IMG/VR virus record: IMGVR_UViG_3300032299_001584
Span: 1 to 46,644 of that record
DNA from: a virus
DNA length: 46,644 nucleotides
Direction: 5' to 3' (one strand)
Each line of letters begins with the position of its first letter. The stretch's first letter is position 1. Of this stretch, positions 25,140 to 32,451 are shown piece after piece. The notes below the pieces were generated by a model. The model did no database searches, was not told the DNA's origin, and saw nothing but the letters and a program-made list of their open reading frames with translations. Both the position numbers and the translations under genes were made by a program.

Positions 25140-25772
25140 TTAATATGCCCACTTAGCATCTCCAAGAATTTCGTTTGAATCGTCCCACCAATCATCCCAT
25201 TTTTCATTTGTTGCTACCTCCCAATTAGGTATCTCACTTATAGCACTTTGCGGTGTTAATGATACAGGTAGCCATTTAAGTCTATTATTAGGGTAAATAG
25301 CTATTTGACCATTTTCTAATTTAATTACATTACCTTCTTTATGCTCTTCCAACAACTCAACATCTCCTACATCAAGCAAACCTAAGGAATTGCCTTCAGG
25401 TAAGAAATCTAATGTAAACCAATAATGACCTGTAGCGGGCTGTTCACCTTTACCAAGATTAACAAGCATAGGTACATCAACTAGTTGTAATTTTTGCCAG
25501 AGTTCTACAGACCCACTTAAGCATTCCCACATTTGAATTTTATGTAGAGGTAGAGGATTATGATACTTCTCTGGCTCGCGCCAATAAACACACTGAGGAG
25601 GTATTTTATCGTAGCATGCCGCATAAGCGTCTACCCATACCTGAAATACGAAAGGGCGATTTCTTAATGCTCTAACAGATACCAGCCACGCTGGCTCAAA
25701 TTCTTCTACACTACCACCAAAAGCGTCTTTACGGATATAAACTCGAGATTTAGGAAGATTAACATTTCTCAT
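25140..25772 (-). CDS. Hypothetical protein between queE and HNH gene
   Basis: Not recognised. From the ATG at 25772 the product is about 210 aa and rich in Trp and Pro, with a very acidic, Trp-rich C-terminus (NEKWDDWWDDSNE). No catalytic or membrane signature is visible. A longer GTG start at 25802 would overlap queE by 25 nt; the ATG sits 5 nt after the queE stop, so it is preferred. It is in an operon-like row with queE. A link to 7-deazaguanine metabolism is possible by context only. Confidence 0.55.
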   Translation of the reverse strand: MRNVNLPKSRVYIRKDAFGGSVEEFEPAWLVSVRALRNRPFVFQVWVDAYAACYDKIPPQCVYWREPEKYHNPLPLHKIQMWECLSGSVELWQKLQLVDVPMLVNLGKGEQPATGHYWFTLDFLPEGNSLGLLDVGDVELLEEHKEGNVIKLENGQIAIYPNNRLKWLPVSLTPQSAISEIPNWEVATNEKWDDWWDDSNEILGDAKWAY

Positions 25773-25777
25773 AACAA

Positions 25778-26539
25778 TTATACACGGAGAGCTAGATTCC
25801 ACAGAAGTAAATGTAATCTCGGACTGAAATTAACGTGCATTGCTTTAGCGTACTCGGCTACAGCTGGCGCCTTTTCTATATGCTCTTCACGTGAACCACA
25901 GCATGGCATAAACCATACCCGGTTGAGAGGTACATTAATACCTTCTTTATCCTTTACATATTTACGCCAAATTTCTTCGATATCTTCTGAGCTGCTAATA
26001 ACAAACTTAAATCCTGAATTATGTTCTTTATGCCATTTAAGCACTTCTGGCTTATAAGTCTTCTCTTCTGGATCTCCGTTAGTTGTAAGCTTAGGTGAGG
26101 TGGTGAACGTAGCGTTAAACTCTGTTACCCATCGCTCATCCGGCATTAAAGTAGCATTAGTTTCAAAATCGATTCGAGGTGTAAAATTGTAACGATCTTT
26201 AAACGCCTGTACAAACTTAAGTAGTTGTTTCTGCTGAATCATAGGCTCACCTCCTGTAAGCTTCCAGATAGCACCTTCACGTAAGTGAGTGACGTGATTG
26301 CCGGTCTCCATAAGATCAAAGATTTCATTAAATGTCTTCTTATTCTTTACTGACCAAGAGATAAACGAGTCACAACCATATGGTGCTGCTTCTGAAATAA
26401 AGCCGGAACAACTCAAATTACACATAGACATTCGCATAAAAACAGAAGGCCGACCAATATACTCACCCTCTCCTTCAAGAGTGTAAAAAATAAGATCATC
26501 ACTTAAAAAGATTGTTTCTTTATCACAGTCGATACTCAT
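25778..26539 (-). CDS. queE: 7-carboxy-7-deazaguanine synthase QueE (radical SAM)
   Basis: This 253-aa radical SAM enzyme turns 6-carboxytetrahydropterin into 7-carboxy-7-deazaguanine in the queuosine/archaeosine pathway. Visible are YTLEGEGEYIGRPSVFMRMS (about 19-38), the cluster cysteines C40, C44 and C56 (C-x3-C-x11-C, a spaced variant of CxxxCxxC), WKLTGGEPM (about 92-100), RIDFETNAT, and a C-terminal NFSPRLHLLLW. The insert between the second and third cysteine is known in some QueE subgroups. It is expressed from its own early-type promoter. queD and folE lie nearby; queC is not in the window. Confidence 0.88.
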   Translation of the reverse strand: MSIDCDKETIFLSDDLIFYTLEGEGEYIGRPSVFMRMSMCNLSCSGFISEAAPYGCDSFISWSVKNKKTFNEIFDLMETGNHVTHLREGAIWKLTGGEPMIQQKQLLKFVQAFKDRYNFTPRIDFETNATLMPDERWVTEFNATFTTSPKLTTNGDPEEKTYKPEVLKWHKEHNSGFKFVISSSEDIEEIWRKYVKDKEGINVPLNRVWFMPCCGSREEHIEKAPAVAEYAKAMHVNFSPRLHLLLWNLALRV

Positions 26540-26545
26540 ATGTAT

Positions 26546-26573
26546 ATTATGTACTAGTATTAGTTAGAATCAA
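26546..26573 (-). promoter_or_regulatory. Early-type promoter of queE
   Basis: Minus strand TTGATT (26568-26573), 16-nt spacer, CATAAT (26546-26551), 6 nt, ATG at 26539. Confidence 0.5.
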
Positions 26574-26582
26574 GTGTTTTTG

Positions 26583-26590
26583 AATAAATA
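26583..26590 (+). promoter_or_regulatory. Late-type box (AATAAATA) before phoH
   Basis: AATAAATA on the plus strand ending 7 nt before the ATG at 26598. It overlaps a weak early-like -10 (AATACT, 26587-26592), so timing of phoH is unclear. Confidence 0.45.
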
Positions 26591-26597
26591 CTAATGC

Positions 26598-27347
26598 ATG
26601 ACTCACAAGTCCCCTGCGCGTAAGCGTAAAAATGCAGGTTTGGATGAATTAACAGAAATTGAGAATTCTATTCAAAAAAACTGGCTTTTTAATTTTAAAA
26701 TTAAAAAGCCCTTCTACTTCAACACTAACCACAAAGCGTTTTATGAATGTATAAAGCGTGAAGAGACCAATATGGTCTTTGTAGATGGTCCTGCAGGTAG
26801 TGCAAAAAGTTATATTGCTGTACTAGCAGGTTTAGAGCTCATTAAAGATCAGAGAACAAAAGGTATAACTTATATAAGATCAGTGATAGAATCTGCGTCT
26901 AGATCTATTGGAGCTCTTCCAGGTGAGGTAGATGATAAGTTTTTACCATATGCTATGCCTCTTATTGAGAAAGTCAAAGAGGTTACAGATGATAGTACAT
27001 GCGGGTTACTACAGTCTAGTAACATTATACATGCAGTACCTGTTAACTTTGTACGAGGCTTAACCTTTAATGACTCTGTAGTTATAGTAGACGAGGCGCA
27101 AAACCTAACTAAGGGTGAACTAGTTACAATATTAACACGCTTTGGTAAAAATACAAAATATATAGTTTGTGGTGATTTAAAGCAATCTGACATTGGTAAA
27201 GCTTCGGGATACGAAGAGATATTTAAACGCTTCGATAATGAAAAATGCGTAGATAATGAAATCTACGCATTTAAATTTGGTGAAACAGAAATTGTAAGAA
27301 GTAAAATCCTACGATTTATTGTTGATGTTTTAGAAGCTAAACGTTAA
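26598..27347 (+). CDS. phoH: PhoH-like ATPase
   Basis: This 249-aa P-loop ATPase of the PhoH family is common in marine phages. Motifs are VFVDGPAGSAKSYIAVLAGL (Walker A, about 61-80), GITYIRSVIESASRSIGALP, VVIVDEAQNLTKGEL (Walker B, about 161-175), and TKYIVCGDLKQSDI (about 187-200). It corresponds to the helicase-like half of PhoH and may act on RNA; the exact role in phages is not settled. Two perfect long inverted repeats sit inside the gene (26683-26710 and 27243-27272). Its stop abuts the stop of the convergent queD with no gap. Confidence 0.9.
   Translation: MTHKSPARKRKNAGLDELTEIENSIQKNWLFNFKIKKPFYFNTNHKAFYECIKREETNMVFVDGPAGSAKSYIAVLAGLELIKDQRTKGITYIRSVIESASRSIGALPGEVDDKFLPYAMPLIEKVKEVTDDSTCGLLQSSNIIHAVPVNFVRGLTFNDSVVIVDEAQNLTKGELVTILTRFGKNTKYIVCGDLKQSDIGKASGYEEIFKRFDNEKCVDNEIYAFKFGETEIVRSKILRFIVDVLEAKR
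26683..26710 (+). repeat. Perfect 28-bp palindrome inside phoH
   Basis: Two 14-nt arms with no spacer (GGCTTTTTAATTTT and its complement), at +86 to +113 of the coding region. It can form an RNA hairpin or a DNA cruciform. Confidence 0.85.
27243..27272 (+). repeat. 12-bp perfect inverted repeat near the end of phoH
   Basis: Arms AAATGCGTAGAT (27243-27254) and its complement (27261-27272) with a 6-nt loop, inside the coding region. No T-run follows directly, so it is not a typical terminator. Confidence 0.85.
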
Positions 27348-28004
27348 TCAACCCCAGGAGGTTCCTGCAAATATATTACCTAGACCTTGCGAGGTATTAG
27401 GACCTACATGAGCAGCATTAGTGTTAATGGCTGGTGCTGGTTTTATATCTTCTTCTACGCGCTCTAACTTAGTAATACTCTCACCGGGTTCAGTATTGGT
27501 TGATGTATTAATAGTTACGTCATTAAGAGTGACAGTTTGATTGCTCATACTAACTGAAGTGCTCTGCGTAGTAAATGTCGCAGAGTTTTCTTCATGCTCA
27601 AATACCTCAACTTTATCAACCCAGCACCTACCATTAGTAAGAGATTTAATATAGCTATTTGCAATACTATGCACAACTTCTGCTACTCTTTCAATACCTA
27701 CCCCCTTTTCAAGAACTCTAAGTTGAATAATTCCCTTCTTATCGAGTTCCTCGAACGTTGCGAGCTCTGGATCGTCAGCTGCTACGGTAGTAGTATGATC
27801 AAAGACGTGCTGTAGCTTCGCCTTTAGTTCCTTTAATCCACCGAAATCTACAATCCAATTTTTCTCATCTAGAGCCGAACCTCCAAACCAGAGCTTAGCT
27901 TTAAGTTGATACCCATGCAAGAATCTGCAATTTGAATGGGTTGCACGCCATTGTCTAAATGCACATGAACCAAGCTCAATAATTTTTGTACTTTGATAAC
28001 TCAT
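27348..28004 (-). CDS. queD: 6-carboxytetrahydropterin synthase-like protein QueD
   Basis: The product resembles the phage and proteobacterial QueD subgroup that makes 6-carboxytetrahydropterin from dihydroneopterin triphosphate. Visible are CAFRQWRATHSNCRFLHGYQ with the catalytic-type Cys and two zinc-type His, NWIVDFGGLKELKAKL, and VFDHTTTVAADDPE. The usual third ligand of the HGH motif is Tyr here (HGY). The C-terminal 60 residues are an extra Ser/Thr/Asn-rich tail. ATG at 28004 is chosen over the one at 28025; both overlap the upstream gene. It works between FolE and QueE. Confidence 0.78.
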   Translation of the reverse strand: MSYQSTKIIELGSCAFRQWRATHSNCRFLHGYQLKAKLWFGGSALDEKNWIVDFGGLKELKAKLQHVFDHTTTVAADDPELATFEELDKKGIIQLRVLEKGVGIERVAEVVHSIANSYIKSLTNGRCWVDKVEVFEHEENSATFTTQSTSVSMSNQTVTLNDVTINTSTNTEPGESITKLERVEEDIKPAPAINTNAAHVGPNTSQGLGNIFAGTSWG

Positions 28005-28893
28005 ACTTATTATTATATGAGTCATTTAATAAATTCAACTGTTTTAACAGATTAATTTGTGTTTTTTCTGCTATTAAGTTATCCTTAAATACTTTTTTAA
28101 TTAAGTTAATATCGTCTTGATTAAGCATGTCATCAGGAGCTTTATTGGTTATAACCTTTAAAGCATCTAACACGCTTACTACACCACTGTCTCTTGTTAT
28201 TTCTTTTAATTCACGTGAACTTAAATTAAAGGCTCTTTTAATGACTGTAGCATATTCATCTAGTGTAGGTGAACTAGGATTAGTAATTCTACCAATGTAA
28301 GGAGCAACTGACTTATCATAATTTTTTATAATACTGTCATCTTTAGTAGTAATTGCATTACCGTTTTCATCTTTTAACTCAACCAAACTAAACTTACGAT
28401 CGCTGCCTCTTAATACTGTTGCAACACCTCTTACTAGTGCTGATCCACCTATTTGTTCAATAGAGTTTCCCGTTGTTTCATTATATTTTCTTGCTTCGAA
28501 ATATACAAAAAATCTATTTCCCTTTGTTTCTTTCGGATTAATAGAATCTCGAAGATCTAAGTTAACACTCGAATCTTGTTGCTTTTCAATAATTTTTATC
28601 GATTTAGGATCAAAAATAGAGCTATATTTACTTTTTAGCTCGTTTTCTACGAATAATTCAGGAGTTGATGCTAATTGTCTTTCTGCTTCCGCTTTATATC
28701 CGCTAACCATACCCTTTGCGCCTTGTTTTGCTACATTGAATATACTCGCACTTGTATCTGCCGCTGCTACATCTTTTGCTACCTGTTTAGCTGCTCCCAC
28801 AACTCCTCCTATAGCACCTCCTAATGTTTTAGCTGCTCCTCTTCTTATAGAATCTAAAAAACCTTCACTTAGTAAATCTTTTTGAGTCATCAT
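27976..28893 (-). CDS. Putative internal virion protein (unknown)
   Basis: Not recognised at family level. The 305-aa product starts MMTQKDLLSEGFLDSIRRGA: a short helix ending L-S-E before G, which fits a gp21-type cleavage site. After that comes an Ala/Gly-rich amphipathic part (about 20-50: GGAIGGVVGAAKQVAKDVAA). The rest is mixed charged, with a FFVYFEARKYNET strand near 130. It has two tandem TATAAATA boxes at its start, so late expression is likely. A packaged, membrane-active or DNA-bound internal protein is possible; this is inference. Confidence 0.5.
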   Translation of the reverse strand: MMTQKDLLSEGFLDSIRRGAAKTLGGAIGGVVGAAKQVAKDVAAADTSASIFNVAKQGAKGMVSGYKAEAERQLASTPELFVENELKSKYSSIFDPKSIKIIEKQQDSSVNLDLRDSINPKETKGNRFFVYFEARKYNETTGNSIEQIGGSALVRGVATVLRGSDRKFSLVELKDENGNAITTKDDSIIKNYDKSVAPYIGRITNPSSPTLDEYATVIKRAFNLSSRELKEITRDSGVVSVLDALKVITNKAPDDMLNQDDINLIKKVFKDNLIAEKTQINLLKQLNLLNDSYNNKYELSKYKNY

Positions 28894-28913
28894 ATTTATA
28901 TTATATATTTATA
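28893..28913 (-). promoter_or_regulatory. Two tandem TATAAATA late boxes
   Basis: Exact copies on the minus strand at 28906-28913 and 28893-28900, the second touching the ATG. Only the upstream one leaves space for a transcript that includes the start codon. Confidence 0.55.
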
Positions 28914-28914
28914 A

Positions 28915-29697
28915 TCATTTAATGATTTCTAATATATTTGAATATAGCCAATATACTTTAACGTTTTTAGATATTTTCTTTGCTCGAGATAACTTTAGCT
29001 GATCCCATACATAAGATTGATACTTGGTTGTTTTCTCATTCTTATACGGTGTAGCTTTACTCCACGGGTCGTTTAAAATGTCTCGCTTTGTATAGTGCCA
29101 CGGGCCATTAATTTCAATAATTGTATTTATTTCTTTATTATCATCAAAGATAACAAGGTCATAAAAACAATATTTTTTATTTATTATATTAAAGAACTCA
29201 CGGTCATTTGTACCGCCTAAGTAGTAACATTTATCTTCATTTATATTGTTATTACTGATATACTCTCTAATAAACTCATATGCAGGCTTAGAAAATCTCG
29301 AAGTCATATAGCCAGCTTCAAAGAGCTTATGCATAGAAATTCTACGCTTTATTTTTGTTTCTAGTCTGTTAGCAGCTTCTTTAATACGTTTTTTTCTCAG
29401 ACCTGGATTTTTGTAATTACCGCATTTTTTCTTTCGTATTTGAATTTGCTTAAAATCTGTCATCTGATGTGTTGTCTTTATCTTTCTTATTTCTTTCATT
29501 CTCGATGCAACCTCTTTACCAAATCTCTCTTCATAACTTTTACCGCGGCAGTAGTTAACGCGGGTAAATCTTAGTTTTTCGTCTACAACTTTAGATATAT
29601 TAAACTTCAGCTTATATTCCTCAATAGTCATATTATGCTGCTTTAAGTGAGTATTATTAATAAATTTTAACTTTCGATTACAAACCAAACATTCCAT
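28915..29697 (-). CDS. Putative homing-type endonuclease (zinc finger plus Vsr-like core)
   Basis: This 260-aa basic protein has an N-terminal ECLVCNRKLKFINNTHLKQH finger-like motif (C-x2-C...H-x4-H, about 2-21) followed by MTIEEYKLKFN, as in MucR/ROS-like modules. Then comes a Lys/Arg-rich linker (about 65-120). The C-terminal region, YDLVIFDDNKEINTIIEINGPWHY (positions about 180-203), has D...E-x-N-G-x-W-H like Vsr and the EDxHD group of phage homing nucleases. It may be a free-standing mobile endonuclease. It has a CATAAATA box 11 nt upstream. Confidence 0.6.
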   Translation of the reverse strand: MECLVCNRKLKFINNTHLKQHNMTIEEYKLKFNISKVVDEKLRFTRVNYCRGKSYEERFGKEVASRMKEIRKIKTTHQMTDFKQIQIRKKKCGNYKNPGLRKKRIKEAANRLETKIKRRISMHKLFEAGYMTSRFSKPAYEFIREYISNNNINEDKCYYLGGTNDREFFNIINKKYCFYDLVIFDDNKEINTIIEINGPWHYTKRDILNDPWSKATPYKNEKTTKYQSYVWDQLKLSRAKKISKNVKVYWLYSNILEIIK

Positions 29698-29708
29698 AAT
29701 AGTAATAA

Positions 29709-29716
29709 TATTTATG
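29709..29716 (-). promoter_or_regulatory. Late-type box (CATAAATA)
   Basis: Minus strand CATAAATA, 11 nt before the ATG at 29697, in the divergent gap with folE. Confidence 0.5.
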
Positions 29717-29762
29717 CTCGCACCATCACTTTTCTGCAGTTTTAAAATAATTTGATTTTAGG

Positions 29763-29791
29763 TTGATTTTATGGATACTGACATATATATT
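29763..29791 (+). promoter_or_regulatory. Early-type promoter of folE
   Basis: TTGATT (29763-29768), 17-nt spacer, TATATT (29786-29791), 7 nt, ATG at 29799. It supports the internal ATG over the longer TTG-started reading at 29763. Confidence 0.55.
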
Positions 29792-29798
29792 AGATGTA

Positions 29799-30437
29799 AT
29801 GAATGATATTCCCTTCTCAAACAGTAACATTGTATTGACCGAATCTGAAAAAAATAAACGCATTACTAAAGCTTCCGAGCACTTTGGTAAGTTTATGAAT
29901 GTTTTAGGTTTTGATTTTCGAAACGATCCAAACTCTATTGATACGCCTAGGCGTGTAGCTAAAGCTATTGTAAACGATATCTGTTCAGGTTGTTTTACTC
30001 CACCGCCAAACATTACCGCCTTCGATAATGTAGATCAGTATGACGGTATTGTATGTCAGAATAATATCAAGATGACCTCTATTTGCGCTCATCACTGGCT
30101 TCCCTTTACTGGTACAGCTCACGTAGCGTATATTCCATCAAAAACAGGAAAAGTTATAGGCCTTAGTAAGCTTAATCGTATTGTTGATTGGTTTGCAAGG
30201 CGCCCTCAAGTACAAGAAAATCTTACAATTCAAATTCATAACTTCGTTAATGATGTGTGTAAAGACAATCAAGGTGTAGCTGTTATGATTGAGGCAAATC
30301 ACACTTGCTGCGCTTTGAGAGGTATTAAGCATGATAGTTCGATGAGAACAGCAAAGATGTCTGGAGCATTTCTTGATAATAATGATAATAGCAGATCTGA
30401 GTTTTATAAATTTGTAGAATTTAGTAAAGATAAATAG
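29799..30437 (+). CDS. folE: GTP cyclohydrolase I FolE
   Basis: This enzyme of about 212 aa converts GTP to dihydroneopterin triphosphate, the first step toward folate and 7-deazaguanines. Clear motifs are [34 protein letters not shown] with zinc ligands Cys and His, [20 protein letters not shown], and [14 protein letters not shown] with the second zinc Cys. Length and order match bacterial FolE (about 222). ATG at 29799 is chosen because the promoter covers the sequence before it and because the upstream codons do not look like FolE. With queD and queE it gives three of the four steps to preQ0. Confidence 0.92.
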   Translation: MNDIPFSNSNIVLTESEKNKRITKASEHFGKFMNVLGFDFRNDPNSIDTPRRVAKAIVNDICSGCFTPPPNITAFDNVDQYDGIVCQNNIKMTSICAHHWLPFTGTAHVAYIPSKTGKVIGLSKLNRIVDWFARRPQVQENLTIQIHNFVNDVCKDNQGVAVMIEANHTCCALRGIKHDSSMRTAKMSGAFLDNNDNSRSEFYKFVEFSKDK

Positions 30438-30457
30438 GAACTTAGTCATACTACCGT

Positions 30458-31057
30458 ATGAATATTTTTGTTACTAATGAAGATCCCGTGTTAGCAGCAC
30501 GGGATCTTTGTGATAAACATGTTAGATCTAAAATGCAAATTGAGGGAGCTATTATGTTAGCTCATGCTTTTCCTCAAGATATTTTAGATCATCCTTCTAC
30601 ACCGAGAACAAAATCCGGTAAACCGCGTAAATCTGGTAAAGGATACTCAAAGCATCAATGCTCTATATGGGCTCGCGAATCTAAAGATAACTTTATGTGG
30701 CTGGTTAATCATACTCTAGAGCAATTTGAAGAGAGAATGTTTAGATGGCCGAATTCTGCTGAGCACTTTACGAAGGAATTTATTGTATGGTGCAGTAAAA
30801 ATTTACACAATACAACGATTGAAAAAACTACTCTTACACCATACGCTATTGCAATAGGAGTAGATTGCATTTGTCGTAAAGTAATTCCTAATTTTGATAG
30901 TCTTACAGCAGTAGAACAATACAGAAATTATATCATACACGATAAAGATTTCGCATTATGGACGCGAAGAGAATCTCCTAGTTGGTATAATCAACTTCAA
31001 TCTGATCCCCGGCAATATGATTTGAATTTACATCAATCAAAGCGTCGAGCTGCTTAA
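30458..31057 (+). CDS. Conserved phage protein with N-terminal DKHV motif
   Basis: The 199-aa product begins MNIFVTNEDPVLAARDLCDK then HV, and IEGAIMLAHAF. This D-P-x-x-A-A-x-x-L-x-D-K-H-V pattern is seen in hypothetical proteins of many marine T4-like phages. It is loosely similar to pyrimidine-dimer glycosylase-like (Pyr_excise) proteins, but no catalytic proof is visible. It lies 20 nt after folE, probably co-transcribed. An 11-bp stem-loop sits at +23 to +51. Its last 80 nt overlap the end of the convergent minus-strand gene. Confidence 0.6.
   Translation: MNIFVTNEDPVLAARDLCDKHVRSKMQIEGAIMLAHAFPQDILDHPSTPRTKSGKPRKSGKGYSKHQCSIWARESKDNFMWLVNHTLEQFEERMFRWPNSAEHFTKEFIVWCSKNLHNTTIEKTTLTPYAIAIGVDCICRKVIPNFDSLTAVEQYRNYIIHDKDFALWTRRESPSWYNQLQSDPRQYDLNLHQSKRRAA
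30480..30508 (+). repeat. 11-bp perfect stem-loop just after a start codon
   Basis: Arms AAGATCCCGTG (30480-30490) and its complement (30498-30508) with a 7-nt loop, at +23 to +51 from the ATG of the 199-aa gene. Confidence 0.85.
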
Positions 31058-31418
31058 TAAAGTCCTTACCAATAAGAACTTTATATTCGTTCTGCGACCT
31101 GTTACCAATACTAAAAGGTATATTATCAAATTCCGTACCTGCAAACTTCATTCTAAAAGTAACAACCGGTCTTTCCTCTACGTGACCTGCACCTACATTA
31201 ATATTAATTGTATCCTGAACGTCCTTTATAATTCTCTTACCTCCTATGGTAGTAAAGGTTACCTTATTACCTTGCTTTGTTATATTTTCGCCATGTAACA
31301 CATTATAGGCTCCATTACCAGAATCTATCTTAGCTTCAAGCGAGCCAATACCAGCAAGCTCTATTTTTTCAATAAGGCCTATAACCGTAGCTTCAAAGAA
31401 TTTCTTAAAACTTTTCAT
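30978..31418 (-). CDS. Retropepsin-like aspartyl protease domain protein
   Basis: From the ATG at 31418 the product is 146 aa. IEKIELAGIGSLEAKIDSGN (about 16-35) has the D-S-G of a retropepsin-type catalytic loop, as in the RimK-linked protease family (usually D-T-G). VTFRMKFAGTEF and YKVLIGKDFIKQLD (about 111-124) match the later strands, the second like the L-x-G-R-D-F-L signature of the family. The leader MKSFKKFFEA ends in F-F-E before A, suitable for gp21. A GTG at 31472 would extend the gene into the upstream one; the ATG overlaps its stop by one base (TGATG). Substrate unknown. Confidence 0.62.
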   Translation of the reverse strand: MKSFKKFFEATVIGLIEKIELAGIGSLEAKIDSGNGAYNVLHGENITKQGNKVTFTTIGGKRIIKDVQDTININVGAGHVEERPVVTFRMKFAGTEFDNIPFSIGNRSQNEYKVLIGKDFIKQLDALIDVNSNHIAGDQIEVDYTN

Positions 31419-31909
31419 CAGTGACATTCTGGACAACCTCCGCAAGTGCAGCCCTGCTTTGCATAGGAGCAACCTGCATCTTCATGACCTGTATTATACA
31501 TGTCCTCTTCCTCGTGATTGCAACCACCGGTCTCACCTCCCTCGTGTTGTTTAAACTCCATCCAGTGATAAACAGATGATATATAATCCGATGCTTTAGT
31601 TATTTTCGATGCTATCCAACCCTCTAGACCTGACATCTGCTGAACCATTTCTTTTAATTTTGGAGCATATTCTGCAATCTTATGAAGCTCTGCCGATGCC
31701 ATTTCTATCTCGCTAGGGTCACTCTCACCCTCATGCTCCATGTGCTCCTCTTCGTGAGACTCATGCCCTTCATGATCTATTTCTGCACCAGGCATATCCA
31801 TAGTTATCATTACAGGCTTACCTCCTAACATGCTTGAAGGTGTGAGAGATATACCTCCTACATCGCTATAAGCTTCTGACAACATCTTTAAATCTTCTCT
31901 TTTAGACAT
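31418..31909 (-). CDS. His/Glu-rich protein with C-terminal cysteine cluster
   Basis: This 163-aa protein has four parts. The N-terminal leader reads DLKMLSEAYSD (L-S-E before A, gp21-like). A His/Glu/Asp-rich stretch spans about 43-66. The helical core EGWIASKITKASDYISSVYH (about 96-115) is a pattern also present in hypothetical proteins of marine T4-like phages. The C-terminus is rich in metal-type residues, with cysteines at 130, 147, 154, 156, 159 and 162 plus several His. It probably binds zinc or other metal ions. A CATAAATA late box stands 5 nt upstream. The function is unknown. Confidence 0.6.
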   Translation of the reverse strand: MSKREDLKMLSEAYSDVGGISLTPSSMLGGKPVMITMDMPGAEIDHEGHESHEEEHMEHEGESDPSEIEMASAELHKIAEYAPKLKEMVQQMSGLEGWIASKITKASDYISSVYHWMEFKQHEGGETGGCNHEEEDMYNTGHEDAGCSYAKQGCTCGGCPECH

Positions 31910-31914
31910 ATTAT

Positions 31915-31922
31915 TATTTATG
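31915..31922 (-). promoter_or_regulatory. Late-type box (CATAAATA)
   Basis: Minus strand CATAAATA, 5 nt before the ATG at 31909 and overlapping the end of the nucleotidyltransferase gene. Confidence 0.5.
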
Positions 31923-32451
31923 CTATACCTAATATCTTCTTAATTCTTTCCTTATCTGTTTGCTTAATAATTTCTGGTACGAAGAAATCTAATGATGAAG
32001 GATCCTTAGACATTATTTTTTCTCTTGTTGATGTACCTCTTACACCTTCACCGCTTAGAGGTATATCTATTATTTGAACGTTAGGATATTTTTCAGGATT
32101 TTTACGAAATGAATTATATCTCGCACTATCTTCTGGCCCTGCGCCAACTACGATATTTAAGTCAGGATTAGCTAATGCATAATCGTAGGTAGAATTTAAA
32201 GGCGTAACAGGACTTTTATAAATTTCGACAGGTCTAGATAAGTAGGGAGCATATATACTCCATATCAAATATGACATTTCTTGATCTATACCATCACGAG
32301 GACTTTTACCTATAAATACTACACCTTTATCTGATTTTTTTAGTAATTCACCTAATGCTTCAAAATGACCCTTTGTCGGTGGCTTAAATCCGCCTGGAAA
32401 AATTGCCACTGTTTCCTTGTTCTGCTCGAAGTATAACTTAAAATTTATCAT
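31918..32451 (-). CDS. HIGH-superfamily nucleotidyltransferase (NadM/cytidylyltransferase-like)
   Basis: This 177-aa protein has VAIFPGGFKPPTKGHFEALG (about 16-35), a variant of the G-x-F-x-P-x-H-x-G-H motif with T-K-G-H in place of H-x-G-H. Later come GVVFIGKSPRDG and NIVVGAGPED (about 98-107), and RGTSTREKIM (about 137-146), the S-S-T-x-x-R equivalent. The family joins a nucleotide to a phosphate-bearing small molecule (NAD, FAD, CoA or CDP precursors). The loss of the first His is notable. It overlaps the ligase-like gene upstream by 4 nt (ATGA). The N-terminus MINFKLYFEQ is a short leader of the operon type. Confidence 0.75.
   Translation of the reverse strand: MINFKLYFEQNKETVAIFPGGFKPPTKGHFEALGELLKKSDKGVVFIGKSPRDGIDQEMSYLIWSIYAPYLSRPVEIYKSPVTPLNSTYDYALANPDLNIVVGAGPEDSARYNSFRKNPEKYPNVQIIDIPLSGEGVRGTSTREKIMSKDPSSLDFFVPEIIKQTDKERIKKILGIA

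Noticed and set aside
29726-30449. Minus-strand frames opposite folE
   Set aside because: folE is certain from zinc and active-site motifs; these are antisense shadows.
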